From Pseudoclavibacter caeni (GTDB taxonomy: Bacteria > Actinomycetota > Actinomycetes > Actinomycetales > Microbacteriaceae), in NCBI RefSeq assembly GCF_008831125.1, contig NZ_WBKA01000004.1, positions 62,001 to 126,000 on the forward strand: 64,000 nucleotides of DNA, in the 5' to 3' direction. The notes beneath the pieces were generated by a model that was given only the letters and a program-made list of their open reading frames with translations, did not search any database and was not told the origin of the DNA. Positions 8,934-19,678 of this stretch are shown here, piece by piece (position 1 is the first letter of the stretch; each line of letters begins with the position of its first letter). Both the position numbers and the translations under genes were made by a program.

Positions 8934-9428
8934 TCAGACCTCGGGGATCTCCAGCGCACGCCGCAGGGACGCGACATGTCCCTTCGCGCGCACGTTGTAC
9001 CGGGCGAGGGTGATGATCCCTTGCTCGTCGATGACGAAGGTGGAGCGGATGACGCCCTGCACCTCGCGGCCGTACAGCCGCTTCGTCCCATAGGCCCCGT
9101 ACGCGCGGTGCACGTCGAGTCCCGGATCGCTCAGCAGCGGGAACGACAGCGCATGATGCTCGCGGAAGCGCTGCAGCTTCGCCGGCGCGTCCTTCGACAC
9201 CCCGAGCACGGTGTACCCCTGGGCCTGCAGCTCCGCGAGACTGTCGCGGAAGTCGCAGGCCTCCGTGGTGCAACCGGGGGTCTCCGCCGCCGGATAGAAA
9301 TAGAGAATGACCCGGTGCCCGCGCAGCCCGGCCAGCGACACCTCACGGCCATCCGCATCGGGCAGGGTGAGATCGGGGGCCGGCTGGCCGGCCTGCAGAC
9401 GCTCGGGATGCTCCGTCTGAGTGCTCAT
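8934..9428 (-). CDS. bcp: Thioredoxin-dependent peroxiredoxin, BCP/PrxQ type
   Basis: This enzyme reduces hydrogen peroxide and organic hydroperoxides with electrons from thioredoxin. The 164 residues form an AhpC/TSA fold. The peroxidatic cysteine is C53 in ETPGCTTEAC, and the resolving cysteine five residues later (C58) is the PrxQ arrangement. Gene length and the N-terminal AGQPAPDLTLPD are typical. It lies just downstream of whiB1 on the same strand (20-base gap), so the redox-responsive regulator and the peroxidase may share a transcript. Confidence 0.94.
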   Translation of the reverse strand: MSTQTEHPERLQAGQPAPDLTLPDADGREVSLAGLRGHRVILYFYPAAETPGCTTEACDFRDSLAELQAQGYTVLGVSKDAPAKLQRFREHHALSFPLLSDPGLDVHRAYGAYGTKRLYGREVQGVIRSTFVIDEQGIITLARYNVRAKGHVASLRRALEIPEV

Positions 9429-9448
9429 GCGCGTCGCCTCGTGATCCC

Positions 9449-9697
9449 TCAGCTGGCCCGCCGAGCGCGCGCCGCGCGGCGCTTCAGCGCACGCCGCTCA
9501 TCCTCGCTCAGGCCGCCCCATACCCCGGCGTCCTGGCCGGTCTCCATCGCGTAGTGCAGACAGGCGTCGGTCACCTCGCACTCCGCGCACACGATCTTGG
9601 CCCGCTCGATCTGGTCGACGGCGGGACCGGTGTTGCCCACGGGGAAGAACAGCTCGGGATCCGCGGCGAGACATGCGGCGTGATCGCGCCAGTCCAT
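9449..9697 (-). CDS. whiB1: WhiB1-type iron-sulfur transcriptional regulator
   Basis: This is an 82-residue Wbl protein. Four cysteines (C9, C37, C40, C46) should bind a [4Fe-4S] cluster that reacts with nitric oxide or oxygen. The turn motif GVWGG (58-62) and the basic C-terminus (RRALKRRAARARR) contact sigma factor and DNA. The opening MDWRDHAACLAADPELFFPVG is that of WhiB1, an essential regulator in mycobacteria that binds the housekeeping sigma factor. AAGGAG lies 4 bases before the ATG. Its proximity to pdtaS matches the whiB1-pdtaS neighbourhood of M. tuberculosis, here with an ABC exporter and a tRNA in between. Confidence 0.93.
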   Translation of the reverse strand: MDWRDHAACLAADPELFFPVGNTGPAVDQIERAKIVCAECEVTDACLHYAMETGQDAGVWGGLSEDERRALKRRAARARRAS

Positions 9698-9870
9698 AGC
9701 ACTCCTTGTCTGAGAACGAACGCTCGCGGTCGCGGCGCGGCCGCGGAGATGAGTCCGCGACGGGAACGCTTCCGCCCGTGGAGCATCTGCATCTTTTCAC
9801 AGCGGGGTCATCGACGCAAGAGGTCGGCGAGGGGCCCCGCCGCCCCTCGGAGGCCATAGACTGGCCGCTG

Positions 9871-11622
9871 ATGCCCCCGACTCCCGTCCGCGCCACGCTC
9901 GCCCGACTCACCCCCGCGCTGCGTGGATTCCGCGCACCCACGGCCGCCGCCGTCGTCTGCACCGTCGGCGAGGTCGCGGCCGAGATCGCCATCCCCTTCC
10001 TGATGGCCTCGCTCATCGACGACGGCATCCAGGCCGGGGACCGGACGCATGTGGTGCGCCTGGGCGCGGTGCTCGCCCTGCTCGCTGTCGTCGCACTCGC
10101 CTGCGGCGTGCTCGCCGCCCGGTTCGCCGCCCGCGCCGGCGCCGGACTGGCCCGAAACCTGCGCTCCGACGAGTTCGCCGCGGTGCAGCGCTTCTCGTTC
10201 GCGAAGCTCGACGACTTCTCCGAGGGCAGCATCATCACCCGGCTGACCACCGACGTCACCAACGTGCAGACCGCGTTCATGATGGGCGTCCGCATCGCCG
10301 TGCGCGCGCCCGCCACGCTCGTCTTCGCCCTCGTCATGGCCTTCGCCGTCGACCCGGGGCTGGCCGGGGTGTTCCTGCTCGTGGTCCCCCTGCTGGGCGG
10401 CGCGCTGGCGCTCATCGCGACCCGGGCCCATCCCGTGTTCACCCGTGTGTTCCGCACCTACGACCGGCTCAACACGACCGTGCAGGAGAACATCCGCGGC
10501 ATCCGCGCCGTCAAGGCGTTCGTGCGCGGCCCCGAGCAGGAGGCCCGCTTCACCGCCTCGTCGGCCGCCATCCAGCGTGACTTCACCACCGCCGAGCGCA
10601 TCCTCGCGTTCAACATGCCGACCATGCAGTTCGCGATCTACCTGTGCCTGCTGCTGATCGCCTGGATCGGCGCGCACCAGATCGTGGGCGGGGCGCTCAC
10701 CACCGGCGAGCTGGTGAGCATCATCTCGTACGCCATGCAGATCCTGATGAGCCTCATGATGCTCACGATGGTGCTCGTGCTCGCCACCATCTCCTGGGCG
10801 TCAGCCGAGCGCATCGGCGCGATCCTCGCCGAGCGGCCCAGCCTGGTCAGCCCGCCCGAGGCGGTGGACGTCGTGGCCGACGGCTCGGTCACCCTCCGCC
10901 ACGTCGGCTTCGCCTACGACTCCGACGGCGACGAGCCCGTGCTCGTCGACGTGAACCTCGAGATCCCCTCGGGGCAGACCGTCGGCATCCTCGGCGGCAC
11001 CGGCTCGGGCAAGTCGTCACTCGTGCAGCTGATCCCCCGTCTGTACGACGCCACCGCCGGCCAGGTGCTCGTCGGCGGCCACGACGTGCGCGAGTACTCG
11101 CTCACCGCCCTGCGTGACGCGGTGGCCATCGTGCTGCAGAAGAACGTGCTCTTCGCGGGCACGATCGCCTCGAACCTGCGCTGGGGCGCGCCCGACGCCG
11201 ACGACGCCGCGCTCACCCGCGCGCTCGAGACCGCCCAGACCGCCGAGTTCGTCGACGCGCTGCCCGACGGCCTCGACGCCCGGGTCGAACAGGGCGGCGC
11301 GAACTTCTCGGGCGGGCAGCGTCAGCGGCTGTGCATCGCACGGGCGCTGCTGAAGACCCCGCGCATCCTGATCCTCGACGACTCCACCAGCGCGGTCGAC
11401 ACCGCCACCGAGGCCCGCATCCGCGCCGGCCTGCGCCACGCGCTGCCCGGCACCACCAAGATCGTCATCGCCCAGCGCGTCAGCTCGGTGCAGCAGGCCG
11501 ACCAGATCGTGATGCTCGACCGGGGCCGCGTGATCGCCTGCGGCACGCACGCGCAACTGCTGGCACACTGCCCCGAATACCGCGAGCTGCACGACTCCCA
11601 GGCCGCGCAGGTGCCGGCATGA
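9871..11622 (+). CDS. ABC exporter half-transporter with degenerate ATPase site
   Basis: This 583-residue protein fuses six membrane helices (residues ~15-300) to a nucleotide-binding domain. The Walker A GGTGSGKS is near 374-382 and the signature SGGQ near 480. Two catalytic positions deviate: the glutamate after Walker B is aspartate (ILILDDSTSAVD, D504) and the H-loop histidine is glutamine (VIAQRVSS, Q535). This is the usual pattern for the non-catalytic partner of a heterodimeric exporter. The next gene, overlapping by ATGA at 11619, supplies the canonical partner. The start at 9871 removes a basic shadow extension, although its ribosome-binding site is about 17 bases away, so an upstream start (9706) is possible. 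The substrate is unknown; multidrug-type exporters share this design. Confidence 0.88.
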   Translation: MPPTPVRATLARLTPALRGFRAPTAAAVVCTVGEVAAEIAIPFLMASLIDDGIQAGDRTHVVRLGAVLALLAVVALACGVLAARFAARAGAGLARNLRSDEFAAVQRFSFAKLDDFSEGSIITRLTTDVTNVQTAFMMGVRIAVRAPATLVFALVMAFAVDPGLAGVFLLVVPLLGGALALIATRAHPVFTRVFRTYDRLNTTVQENIRGIRAVKAFVRGPEQEARFTASSAAIQRDFTTAERILAFNMPTMQFAIYLCLLLIAWIGAHQIVGGALTTGELVSIISYAMQILMSLMMLTMVLVLATISWASAERIGAILAERPSLVSPPEAVDVVADGSVTLRHVGFAYDSDGDEPVLVDVNLEIPSGQTVGILGGTGSGKSSLVQLIPRLYDATAGQVLVGGHDVREYSLTALRDAVAIVLQKNVLFAGTIASNLRWGAPDADDAALTRALETAQTAEFVDALPDGLDARVEQGGANFSGGQRQRLCIARALLKTPRILILDDSTSAVDTATEARIRAGLRHALPGTTKIVIAQRVSSVQQADQIVMLDRGRVIACGTHAQLLAHCPEYRELHDSQAAQVPA

Positions 11623-13566
11623 GCGGCATGATGCGCGGACCCCGCGGCGGGCGGGGCGGACGAGGCGGACCGCTCACCCGCCCGGCCCCGGGCACGGTGC
11701 ACCGGCTGCTGCGCCTCATCCTCTCGGCCGGCGGCTGGCGCGGCCCCGTCGTGCTCGCGGCCATCCTCGTCAGCGCGGCCGCGGGCGTCGCGGGCGCGGT
11801 GTTCACCCAGGCCCTCATCGACGACTTCATCACGCCCCTGCTCGACCGGGCCGACCCCTCGTTCGCGCCCCTGGCCCGAGCGCTCACCGGCATGGCCGTG
11901 CTCTACGCCGTCGGCGTGGGCGCCACGCTGCTGTACAACTGGCTCGTCGTGGCGATCGCCCAGCGGCTGCTGCGAGACGTGCGCGACCGCATGTTCTCTC
12001 ACCTGCAGCGCCTGCCGCTGCGCTTCTTCGACACCACGAGCCACGGCGACGTGATGAGCCGGTTCACCAATGACACCGACACCCTGCGCCAGATGGTCGC
12101 CCAGGCCGCCCCACAGCTCATCTCGTCGGCGGCGACGGTCGTCACCGTGTTCGTCACCATGGTCGTGCTCAGCTGGCGGCTCTCCCTGTTCGTGCTCGTC
12201 GGCGCCGCGGTGCTCGTCATCGCCACCCGCCTGCTGCTGCGGCGCAGCGGCGAGGGGTTCCGCCGCCAGCAGACCTCCATCGGGGCCCTGAACGGGTTCG
12301 CCGAGGAGACCGTCAACGGCCAGCGCGTCGTCAAGGTCTTCAACCACGAGCAGGCCAGCCAGCGCCGGTTCGACGAGCTCGACGAGCGCTGGTACCGCGA
12401 CTCCGACCGCGCCAACGCCTTCGCCAACGTGCTCATGCCGACGGCGGGCGGCATCGGCAACCTGCTCTACGTGGTCGTCGCCGTCGGTGGCGGGATGCTC
12501 GCGCTCGGGGGCGCGCAGGGACTCACCGTCGGCGTGATCGCCGCCTTCCTGCAGCTGACCCGCTCGTTCACCATGCCACTCGCGCAGATCTCCCAGCAGT
12601 TCAACGCGGTGGTGATGGCGCTGGCCGGCGCGGAGCGCATCTTCGCCCTTCTCGACGAGCCGGTCGAGCCCGATGACGGCGACGTCCGCCTGGTCGAGGT
12701 GACGGATGCGGCCGGCCCGGATGGCGCGGATGCGGGCGGCTTGGACGTGGGCGGCACAGACACGGATGGCACAGACACGAGGCGGGTCGCCCGACGCTGG
12801 ACCTGGCAACTGGCCGACGGCACGCGCATCCCGCTGACCGGTGACGTGCGTCTCGACCACGTCACCTTCGGCTACACCCCAGGCCACCCGGTGCTGCACG
12901 ACATCAACCTGCACGCCGAGCCCGGCCAGACGATCGCGTTCGTGGGGTCGACCGGCGCCGGCAAGACGACGATCACCAACCTGCTCACCCGGTTCTACGA
13001 CCCGGACGCCGGCACGATCCGCCTCGACGGCATCGACCTGGCGCGGATGCGCCGGGACGACCTGCGCCGCTGCTTCGGCATGGTGCTGCAGGACACCGCA
13101 CTGTTCACCGGGACGGTCGCCGAGAACATCCGCTTCGGCCGCCCCCACGCCACCGACGCCGAGGTGCGCGCCGCCGCGCGGCTGGCCTGGGCCGACGTGT
13201 TCATCCGCACCCTGCCGCACGGCTGGGACACCGAGATCTCGGGCAGCACCGACAACCTCTCGCAGGGGCAGCGGCAGCTGCTCGCGATCGCCCGCGCGGC
13301 CATCGCCGACCCGCCGGTGATGATCCTCGACGAGGCGACCTCGAGCGTCGACACCCGCACCGAGCTGCTCGTGCAGCAGGGCATGGACGCCCTGATGCGC
13401 GCGCACCGTGTTCGTGATCGCGCACCGGCTGTCGACCGTGCGCGATGCCGACGTGATCATGGTGCTCGAGCACGGGCGCATCATCGAGCGCGGCAGCCAC
13501 GACGAGCTGATGGCCGCCCTCGGCGCCTACTACCGGCTGCGCACCGGGGCCGAGGAGCTGCGGTAG
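11619..13566 (+). pseudogene. ABC exporter half-transporter, frameshifted before the H-loop
   Basis: This is the partner of the preceding exporter gene. The open frame gives six membrane helices and a canonical ATPase domain: Walker A GSTGAGKTT (K449), signature LSQGQ near 547, Walker B plus catalytic glutamate ILDEATSSVD (E572). At a CGCGCGC tract (13398-13404) the frame breaks. The next frame continues [17 protein letters not shown] and ends at the stop at 13566 (GAEELR). One missing CG unit restores the spacing seen in relatives. As written, the original frame runs antisense into the tRNA to 13787 and lacks the H-loop. It could be a sequencing or assembly error, a recent mutation, or slippage in the tract. 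Residues ~355-400 form an unusual Asp/Gly/Thr-rich insert between membrane and ATPase domains. Confidence 0.82.
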
Positions 13567-13567
13567 G

Positions 13568-13605
13568 GCCCGTCCGGACGCGTGCCAGCGGTCGCCGGAC
13601 CGGGC
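13568..13605 (+). terminator. Probable terminator of the ABC exporter operon
   Basis: GCCCGTCCGG (13568-13577) pairs with CCGGACCGGGC (13595-13605) with one bulge. It starts two bases after the restored stop codon of the exporter gene. This placement supports 13566 as the true end of that gene. There is no T-run. Confidence 0.45.
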
Positions 13606-13720
13606 GCCGCGGTGCGGGGACGCACCACGGGGAGGACCGACGGAGGCCCATCAGGGGCTTCTGGATGCGTTCTTGGCGGTCACGACCGAATCTGACCGCC
13701 TGGAGATCCCTGAAGAGACG

Positions 13721-13742
13721 AAAAGGCCCGGAATCCCGGACC
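13721..13742 (-). terminator. Intrinsic terminator of tRNA-Lys
   Basis: On the minus strand a 7-bp stem (GGTCCGG, loop GATT, CCGGGCC, one G-U pair) is followed directly by TTTT. It begins 7 bases after the tRNA 3' end. It is a textbook intrinsic terminator and one of the few here with a T-run. Confidence 0.8.
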
Positions 13743-13748
13743 TCAGCG

Positions 13749-13821
<73 letters not shown>

Positions 13822-13869
13822 ATGATCACGATGCGGGCGAACCTGCCGCCTCATCGGAACCAAGAGACA

Positions 13870-13898
13870 ACGATAGCGCACCTGTCGACATCCGGCAA
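13870..13898 (-). promoter_or_regulatory. Candidate promoter of tRNA-Lys
   Basis: The minus strand reads TTGCCG, a 17-base spacer, then TATCGT. The predicted start near 13863 lies about 40 bases before the tRNA. Spacing is ideal and the hexamers match the housekeeping consensus moderately. Confidence 0.5.
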
Positions 13899-13910
13899 GT
13901 CGGCGTGTCG

Positions 13911-15410
13911 TCAGCCGACGGCGCCCAGCGCGCTGACCGGGATGGTGATCGTGACTTCCGTGCCCGAGCCGGTGAGCGTGTGCCAGTCGATCGTGCCCTT
14001 CAGCTCGCCCTCGATGAGGGTGCGGACGATCTGCGTGCCCAGCCCGGCGCCGACCCGCCCCTCGGGCAGGCCGCCGCCGTCATCCCCCACCACGACGCGC
14101 AGCTCGTGCTCATCGCGCTCGGCGGTGACCCACACCTGCCCGTCGGCGCCGGAGAGCCCGTGCTCGACGGCGTTGGTGACCAGCTCGGTCAGCGCGAGCG
14201 CGAGCGGCGTGGCCGACCGCGAGGGCACCACGCCGAAGCTGCCGGAGAACGTCGGGTACACGCGGCCGTTGTCGACGGACGCGACCTCGGTGATGAGCCG
14301 GAGCACCCGCTCGAACACCTCGTCGAAGTCGACCGACTGCGACAGCCCCTCCGAGAGCGTGTCGTGCACGACGGCGATCGCCTCGACCCGGCGCATGGCC
14401 TTCAGCAGCGCCGACCGGGCCTCCTCGGTCTGCGTGCGCCGGGCCTGGATGCGCAGCAGCGACGAGACGGTCTGCAGGTTGTTCTTCACCCGGTGGTGGA
14501 TCTCGCGGATCGTGGCGTCTTTGGTGAGCAACTCCTGCTCCTGTCGACGCACCTCGGTGACGTCGCGGCAGAGGATGATCGCGCCGATGCGCCGGTGGGC
14601 GCGACGCAGCGGGATCGCCCGCAGCGTGATCGTGGCGCCACCACCCTCGACGTCGGTGCGCCAGGAGGCCTTCCCACTCGTGACGACGGGCAGACTCTCG
14701 TCGGCGACGCTGCGCCCGGAGACGAGCCCCGCCGTGATCGCGGTGAGGTCGCCGCCCTCCAACTCACCCTCGAAGCCGAGCCGGTTGTACGCCGAGAGGG
14801 CGTTGGGGCTCGCGAAGAGCACCTCGCCGGTGCGGTCGAGCCGGATGAGCCCGTCGCTCACCCGCGGCGCGGCCCGACGCGGCCCCGTCGGGGCCGAGAG
14901 ATCGGGGAAGTCACCCGCCGCGATCATGTCGAGCAGGTCGCTCGCGCAGCCGAGGAACACGAGATCCTGCCGGCTCGGGGTGCGCGCCTCGGCCACGTTC
15001 GTGTGCCGGGTCACCACCGCGATCGGCGCCGTGGTCTCGACGCTGTCGCCCTCGCGGCGGATGCCCCGACGAACGGGCACCGCGCGCAGCCGGGTGGGCG
15101 AGTGCTGGGTCCAGTCCGGGTTCTTCGAGATGTGCCCGACCCCCTGCACGTACGTCTCGTCAATGATCGCGGCCCAGGCGTCGGGGGCGCGCATGCCGAT
15201 CACGTCGTGCGCGAACGCGGTCGGCGACCCGCTCGGCCGGGCATGCGCGACGGCGGCATACCGGCCATCGGCCGTGGGCAGCCAGAGGATCAGATCGGCC
15301 AGCGCCATGTCGGCGATCATCTGCCAGTCGCCGATCAGCGAGTGCAGCCAGTCGAGGTCCTCGGGCAGCAGCCCGGGGTTCTGCTCCGCGAATTCCGAGA
15401 GGGTCGACAC
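13911..15410 (-). CDS. pdtaS: PdtaS-type cytosolic sensor histidine kinase
   Basis: This 499-residue protein has no membrane segment. It has an N-terminal GAF-like domain (~1-150), a PAS domain (~185-300) and a HisKA_2/HWE-type kinase core. The phosphorylated histidine lies in REIHHRVKNNLQTVSSLL (around residue 305), and the ATPase domain has LVTNAVEHGL and GDDGGGLPEG. In mycobacteria PdtaS phosphorylates the RNA-binding antiterminator PdtaR and responds to small ligands or nitric oxide; its partner is encoded elsewhere there, and none is seen here. The start is GTG with TAGACT six bases upstream, suggesting a leaderless transcript. Its proximity to whiB1 is conserved. Confidence 0.92.
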   Translation of the reverse strand: MSTLSEFAEQNPGLLPEDLDWLHSLIGDWQMIADMALADLILWLPTADGRYAAVAHARPSGSPTAFAHDVIGMRAPDAWAAIIDETYVQGVGHISKNPDWTQHSPTRLRAVPVRRGIRREGDSVETTAPIAVVTRHTNVAEARTPSRQDLVFLGCASDLLDMIAAGDFPDLSAPTGPRRAAPRVSDGLIRLDRTGEVLFASPNALSAYNRLGFEGELEGGDLTAITAGLVSGRSVADESLPVVTSGKASWRTDVEGGGATITLRAIPLRRAHRRIGAIILCRDVTEVRRQEQELLTKDATIREIHHRVKNNLQTVSSLLRIQARRTQTEEARSALLKAMRRVEAIAVVHDTLSEGLSQSVDFDEVFERVLRLITEVASVDNGRVYPTFSGSFGVVPSRSATPLALALTELVTNAVEHGLSGADGQVWVTAERDEHELRVVVGDDGGGLPEGRVGAGLGTQIVRTLIEGELKGTIDWHTLTGSGTEVTITIPVSALGAVG

Positions 15411-15416
15411 CCGGCA

Positions 15417-15422
15417 AGTCTA
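15417..15422 (-). promoter_or_regulatory. -10 element of a likely leaderless pdtaS transcript
   Basis: The minus strand reads TAGACT, ending 6 bases before the GTG start at 15410. There is no ribosome-binding site. The spacing puts transcription start at or next to the start codon. Confidence 0.5.
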
Positions 15423-15518
15423 CGCGTCCGGCTGCACGCCGCCCGGCGCCCGGCCGACAGCGCGGCCCACGAGGGCCGACGCGCCCCGAGCCGTCCCGTC
15501 CCCACCGGCCGCCGTCAG

Positions 15519-15539
15519 CTGTCCACAGGGTTCTCCACA
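15519..15539 (+). promoter_or_regulatory. Pair of DnaA-box-like sequences
   Basis: CTGTCCACA (15519-15527) and TTCTCCACA (15531-15539) each differ by one base from the actinobacterial DnaA box TTGTCCACA or TTATCCACA. They are direct repeats 12 bases apart, about 32 bases upstream of a -10-like TAGCAT (15571-15576). They could place the 15633 gene under DnaA control. Two near-matches could also be coincidence. Confidence 0.35.
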
Positions 15540-15632
15540 GCGGCCGCGCGCTCCGCGGCGTCGCCCCGCATAGCATGCACACAGCGTTTCATGACGGGAC
15601 GGACCCCGCATCGACGCGAGGAGGGAGACCCC

Positions 15633-16025
15633 ATGCCCCACCATCAACGCGAGCACCCCCGCTGGCGACGTCCCGAGGACGAGGAGCGGTTCGTGCGGCA
15701 GCTGCTGCGGCTCTTCCAAGCCGTGCACGAGGTGGACGCCGGGGTGCGCCCGGTGCAGCAGCTCGCCCGCTGGTTCACGGAGGACGCGCTGCTGAAGATC
15801 CGGGTGTGGGCAGAGCTGGCCAGCCGGCACCGGCGGCTGCACCACATGCGCCCGCGCCGCCCCGATGTGCGGGTGGTGCGGACGATGGCAGTGCCCACGC
15901 ACGATCGCTCCCGCATCGACTGCGTGATCGTCTACGCCACCGGCGCGCACCGCACGCGCGTGGCCTCCGTGGTCGTGCACCCCCACCGCGACCGGTGGAT
16001 CATCAGCGACCTGGCCCTGCTGTGA
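15633..16025 (+). CDS. Rv3235-family protein (DUF6459-like)
   Basis: This encodes 130 residues with a basic, arginine-rich N-terminus and a C-terminal region with the alternating beta pattern VVVHPHRDRWIISDLAL. It resembles the small Rv3235-type proteins found near secA across actinobacteria; their function is unknown. GAGGAGGGAG lies 5-6 bases before the ATG at 15633, preferred over the ATG at 15591. It converges on secA with a 10-base gap. The upstream region (15411-15632) holds the pdtaS promoter, two DnaA-box-like sequences and a -10-like TAGCAT. Confidence 0.72.
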   Translation: MPHHQREHPRWRRPEDEERFVRQLLRLFQAVHEVDAGVRPVQQLARWFTEDALLKIRVWAELASRHRRLHHMRPRRPDVRVVRTMAVPTHDRSRIDCVIVYATGAHRTRVASVVVHPHRDRWIISDLALL

Positions 16026-16035
16026 GCGCGACCGC

Positions 16036-18735
<2,700 letters not shown>

Positions 18736-18769
18736 GTGTTCCACTCTCTCTCGGTCTCGGCTCCCCGCA

Positions 18770-18797
18770 GGACGGCCTGCGCGGGACGGCCTGCACC
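18770..18797 (-). repeat. Short tandem repeat in the secA leader
   Basis: Two 14-base units share GGACGGCCTGC (18770-18780 and 18784-18794). The first also forms a GCAGG/CCTGC hairpin. It lies between the secA start and its candidate promoter, so it would be in the 5' untranslated region. Function is unknown. Confidence 0.5.
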
Positions 18798-18817
18798 CCG
18801 CGCGGGCAGACTGGGCC

Positions 18818-18841
18818 ATTCTATCCCGCCCGCGGCGGGAT
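18818..18841 (-). promoter_or_regulatory. Candidate secA promoter with palindrome
   Basis: The minus strand reads TAGAAT (18818-18823) about 83 bases before the secA GTG. Just upstream is a perfect 8-bp inverted repeat (ATCCCGCC at 18823-18830, GGCGGGAT at 18834-18841), placed in the promoter spacer where an operator would act. No good -35 is seen. The rest of 18736-18979 has no gene. Confidence 0.4.
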
Positions 18842-18979
18842 GCGTCGGCCGATTCCCGGCACGCGCCCCCCGCCCCGGCAGTGCCCGACGCCCCGGAGCC
18901 CGGCGGGGGAGATTCCGACGCCGTGACCGTCCCCGCGGAAGGCGACGAGCGCCCAGGCGAGCCCGGCCGGCGGGGCCGC

Positions 18980-19618
18980 TCAGCGCTCGCGGGGCACGGC
19001 GGCGAGCACGACCACGCCCACGGGGCGCCCGCCCGCCCGACGCAGCGCCGCGACGGCCGCCGCGAGGCTCGCCCCGGTGGTGGCGACGTCGTCGACGACG
19101 AGAATGCGCCTGCCGGCCACCCCCGGTGACGCCGCGAGTCCGTCGACGAGGTTCCGGGCTCGCGCACCCCGACCGAGACCGCGCTGGTCGGCCACGGCGC
19201 GCACCCGCCATAGCGCGCGCTCCTGCACGCCGGGGCCGAACGCCTCCGCGGCCACGGACAGCCCGCGTCGTCGTCGAGCCCCCGGCGCCGAGGGCACGGC
19301 GACCGGGGTCGCGTCGCCGACGCCGCGGCGGGCGAGCCGCAGCAGGCGATGGCCGTGCACGCGCAGCAGCGGCAGCAGCACGGTGCGCGCGTCGTCCTTC
19401 ACCGCCGCGACGGTGCGGCGCAGCACTCCGGTGTCATCCCAGCCGGCCCAGCCGGACAGCCCGGCGAGCTCGACCCGACGGGGGTCGGCGCCGAAGGCGC
19501 CGAGGCACCCCGGGCACAGCGACGCGACGCTCGCCGTGCCACAGGCGAGACAGGCCCCCGGCAACAGCGCCGTGCGCACGATGCGGGCGAGAACGGCCGG
19601 GACGCGGGTTCTGGACAT
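18980..19618 (-). CDS. ComF family phosphoribosyltransferase-like protein
   Basis: This 212-residue protein has a short N-terminal zinc ribbon (CLACG and CPGC, residues ~23-38) and a C-terminal phosphoribosyltransferase fold with the PRPP loop [13 protein letters not shown] (near 170-182). The family includes competence protein ComFC, needed for DNA uptake in naturally competent bacteria. In actinobacteria it sits between lpqB and secA, as here, and its role is unproven. The ATG at 19618 follows lpqB's stop by 60 bases on the same strand, so it probably belongs to the mtrA-mtrB-lpqB transcript. Confidence 0.9.
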   Translation of the reverse strand: MSRTRVPAVLARIVRTALLPGACLACGTASVASLCPGCLGAFGADPRRVELAGLSGWAGWDDTGVLRRTVAAVKDDARTVLLPLLRVHGHRLLRLARRGVGDATPVAVPSAPGARRRRGLSVAAEAFGPGVQERALWRVRAVADQRGLGRGARARNLVDGLAASPGVAGRRILVVDDVATTGASLAAAVAALRRAGGRPVGVVVLAAVPRER

Positions 19619-19678
19619 GCCCTCAGTCTCGCGCCGGCCCCTCGGCCTCCACGAGGCCGGCGCCCGACCGTGGAGGGA

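Noticed and set aside
13911-15410. Partner response regulator next to the PdtaS-like kinase
   Set aside because: No receiver-domain gene lies beside it; the nearest regulator, mtrA, belongs to mtrB. In mycobacteria PdtaR is encoded elsewhere.
18736-19167. N-terminal extension of SecA by about 144 residues
   Set aside because: The extension has shadow composition, while the GTG at 18735 gives the family start [15 protein letters not shown].
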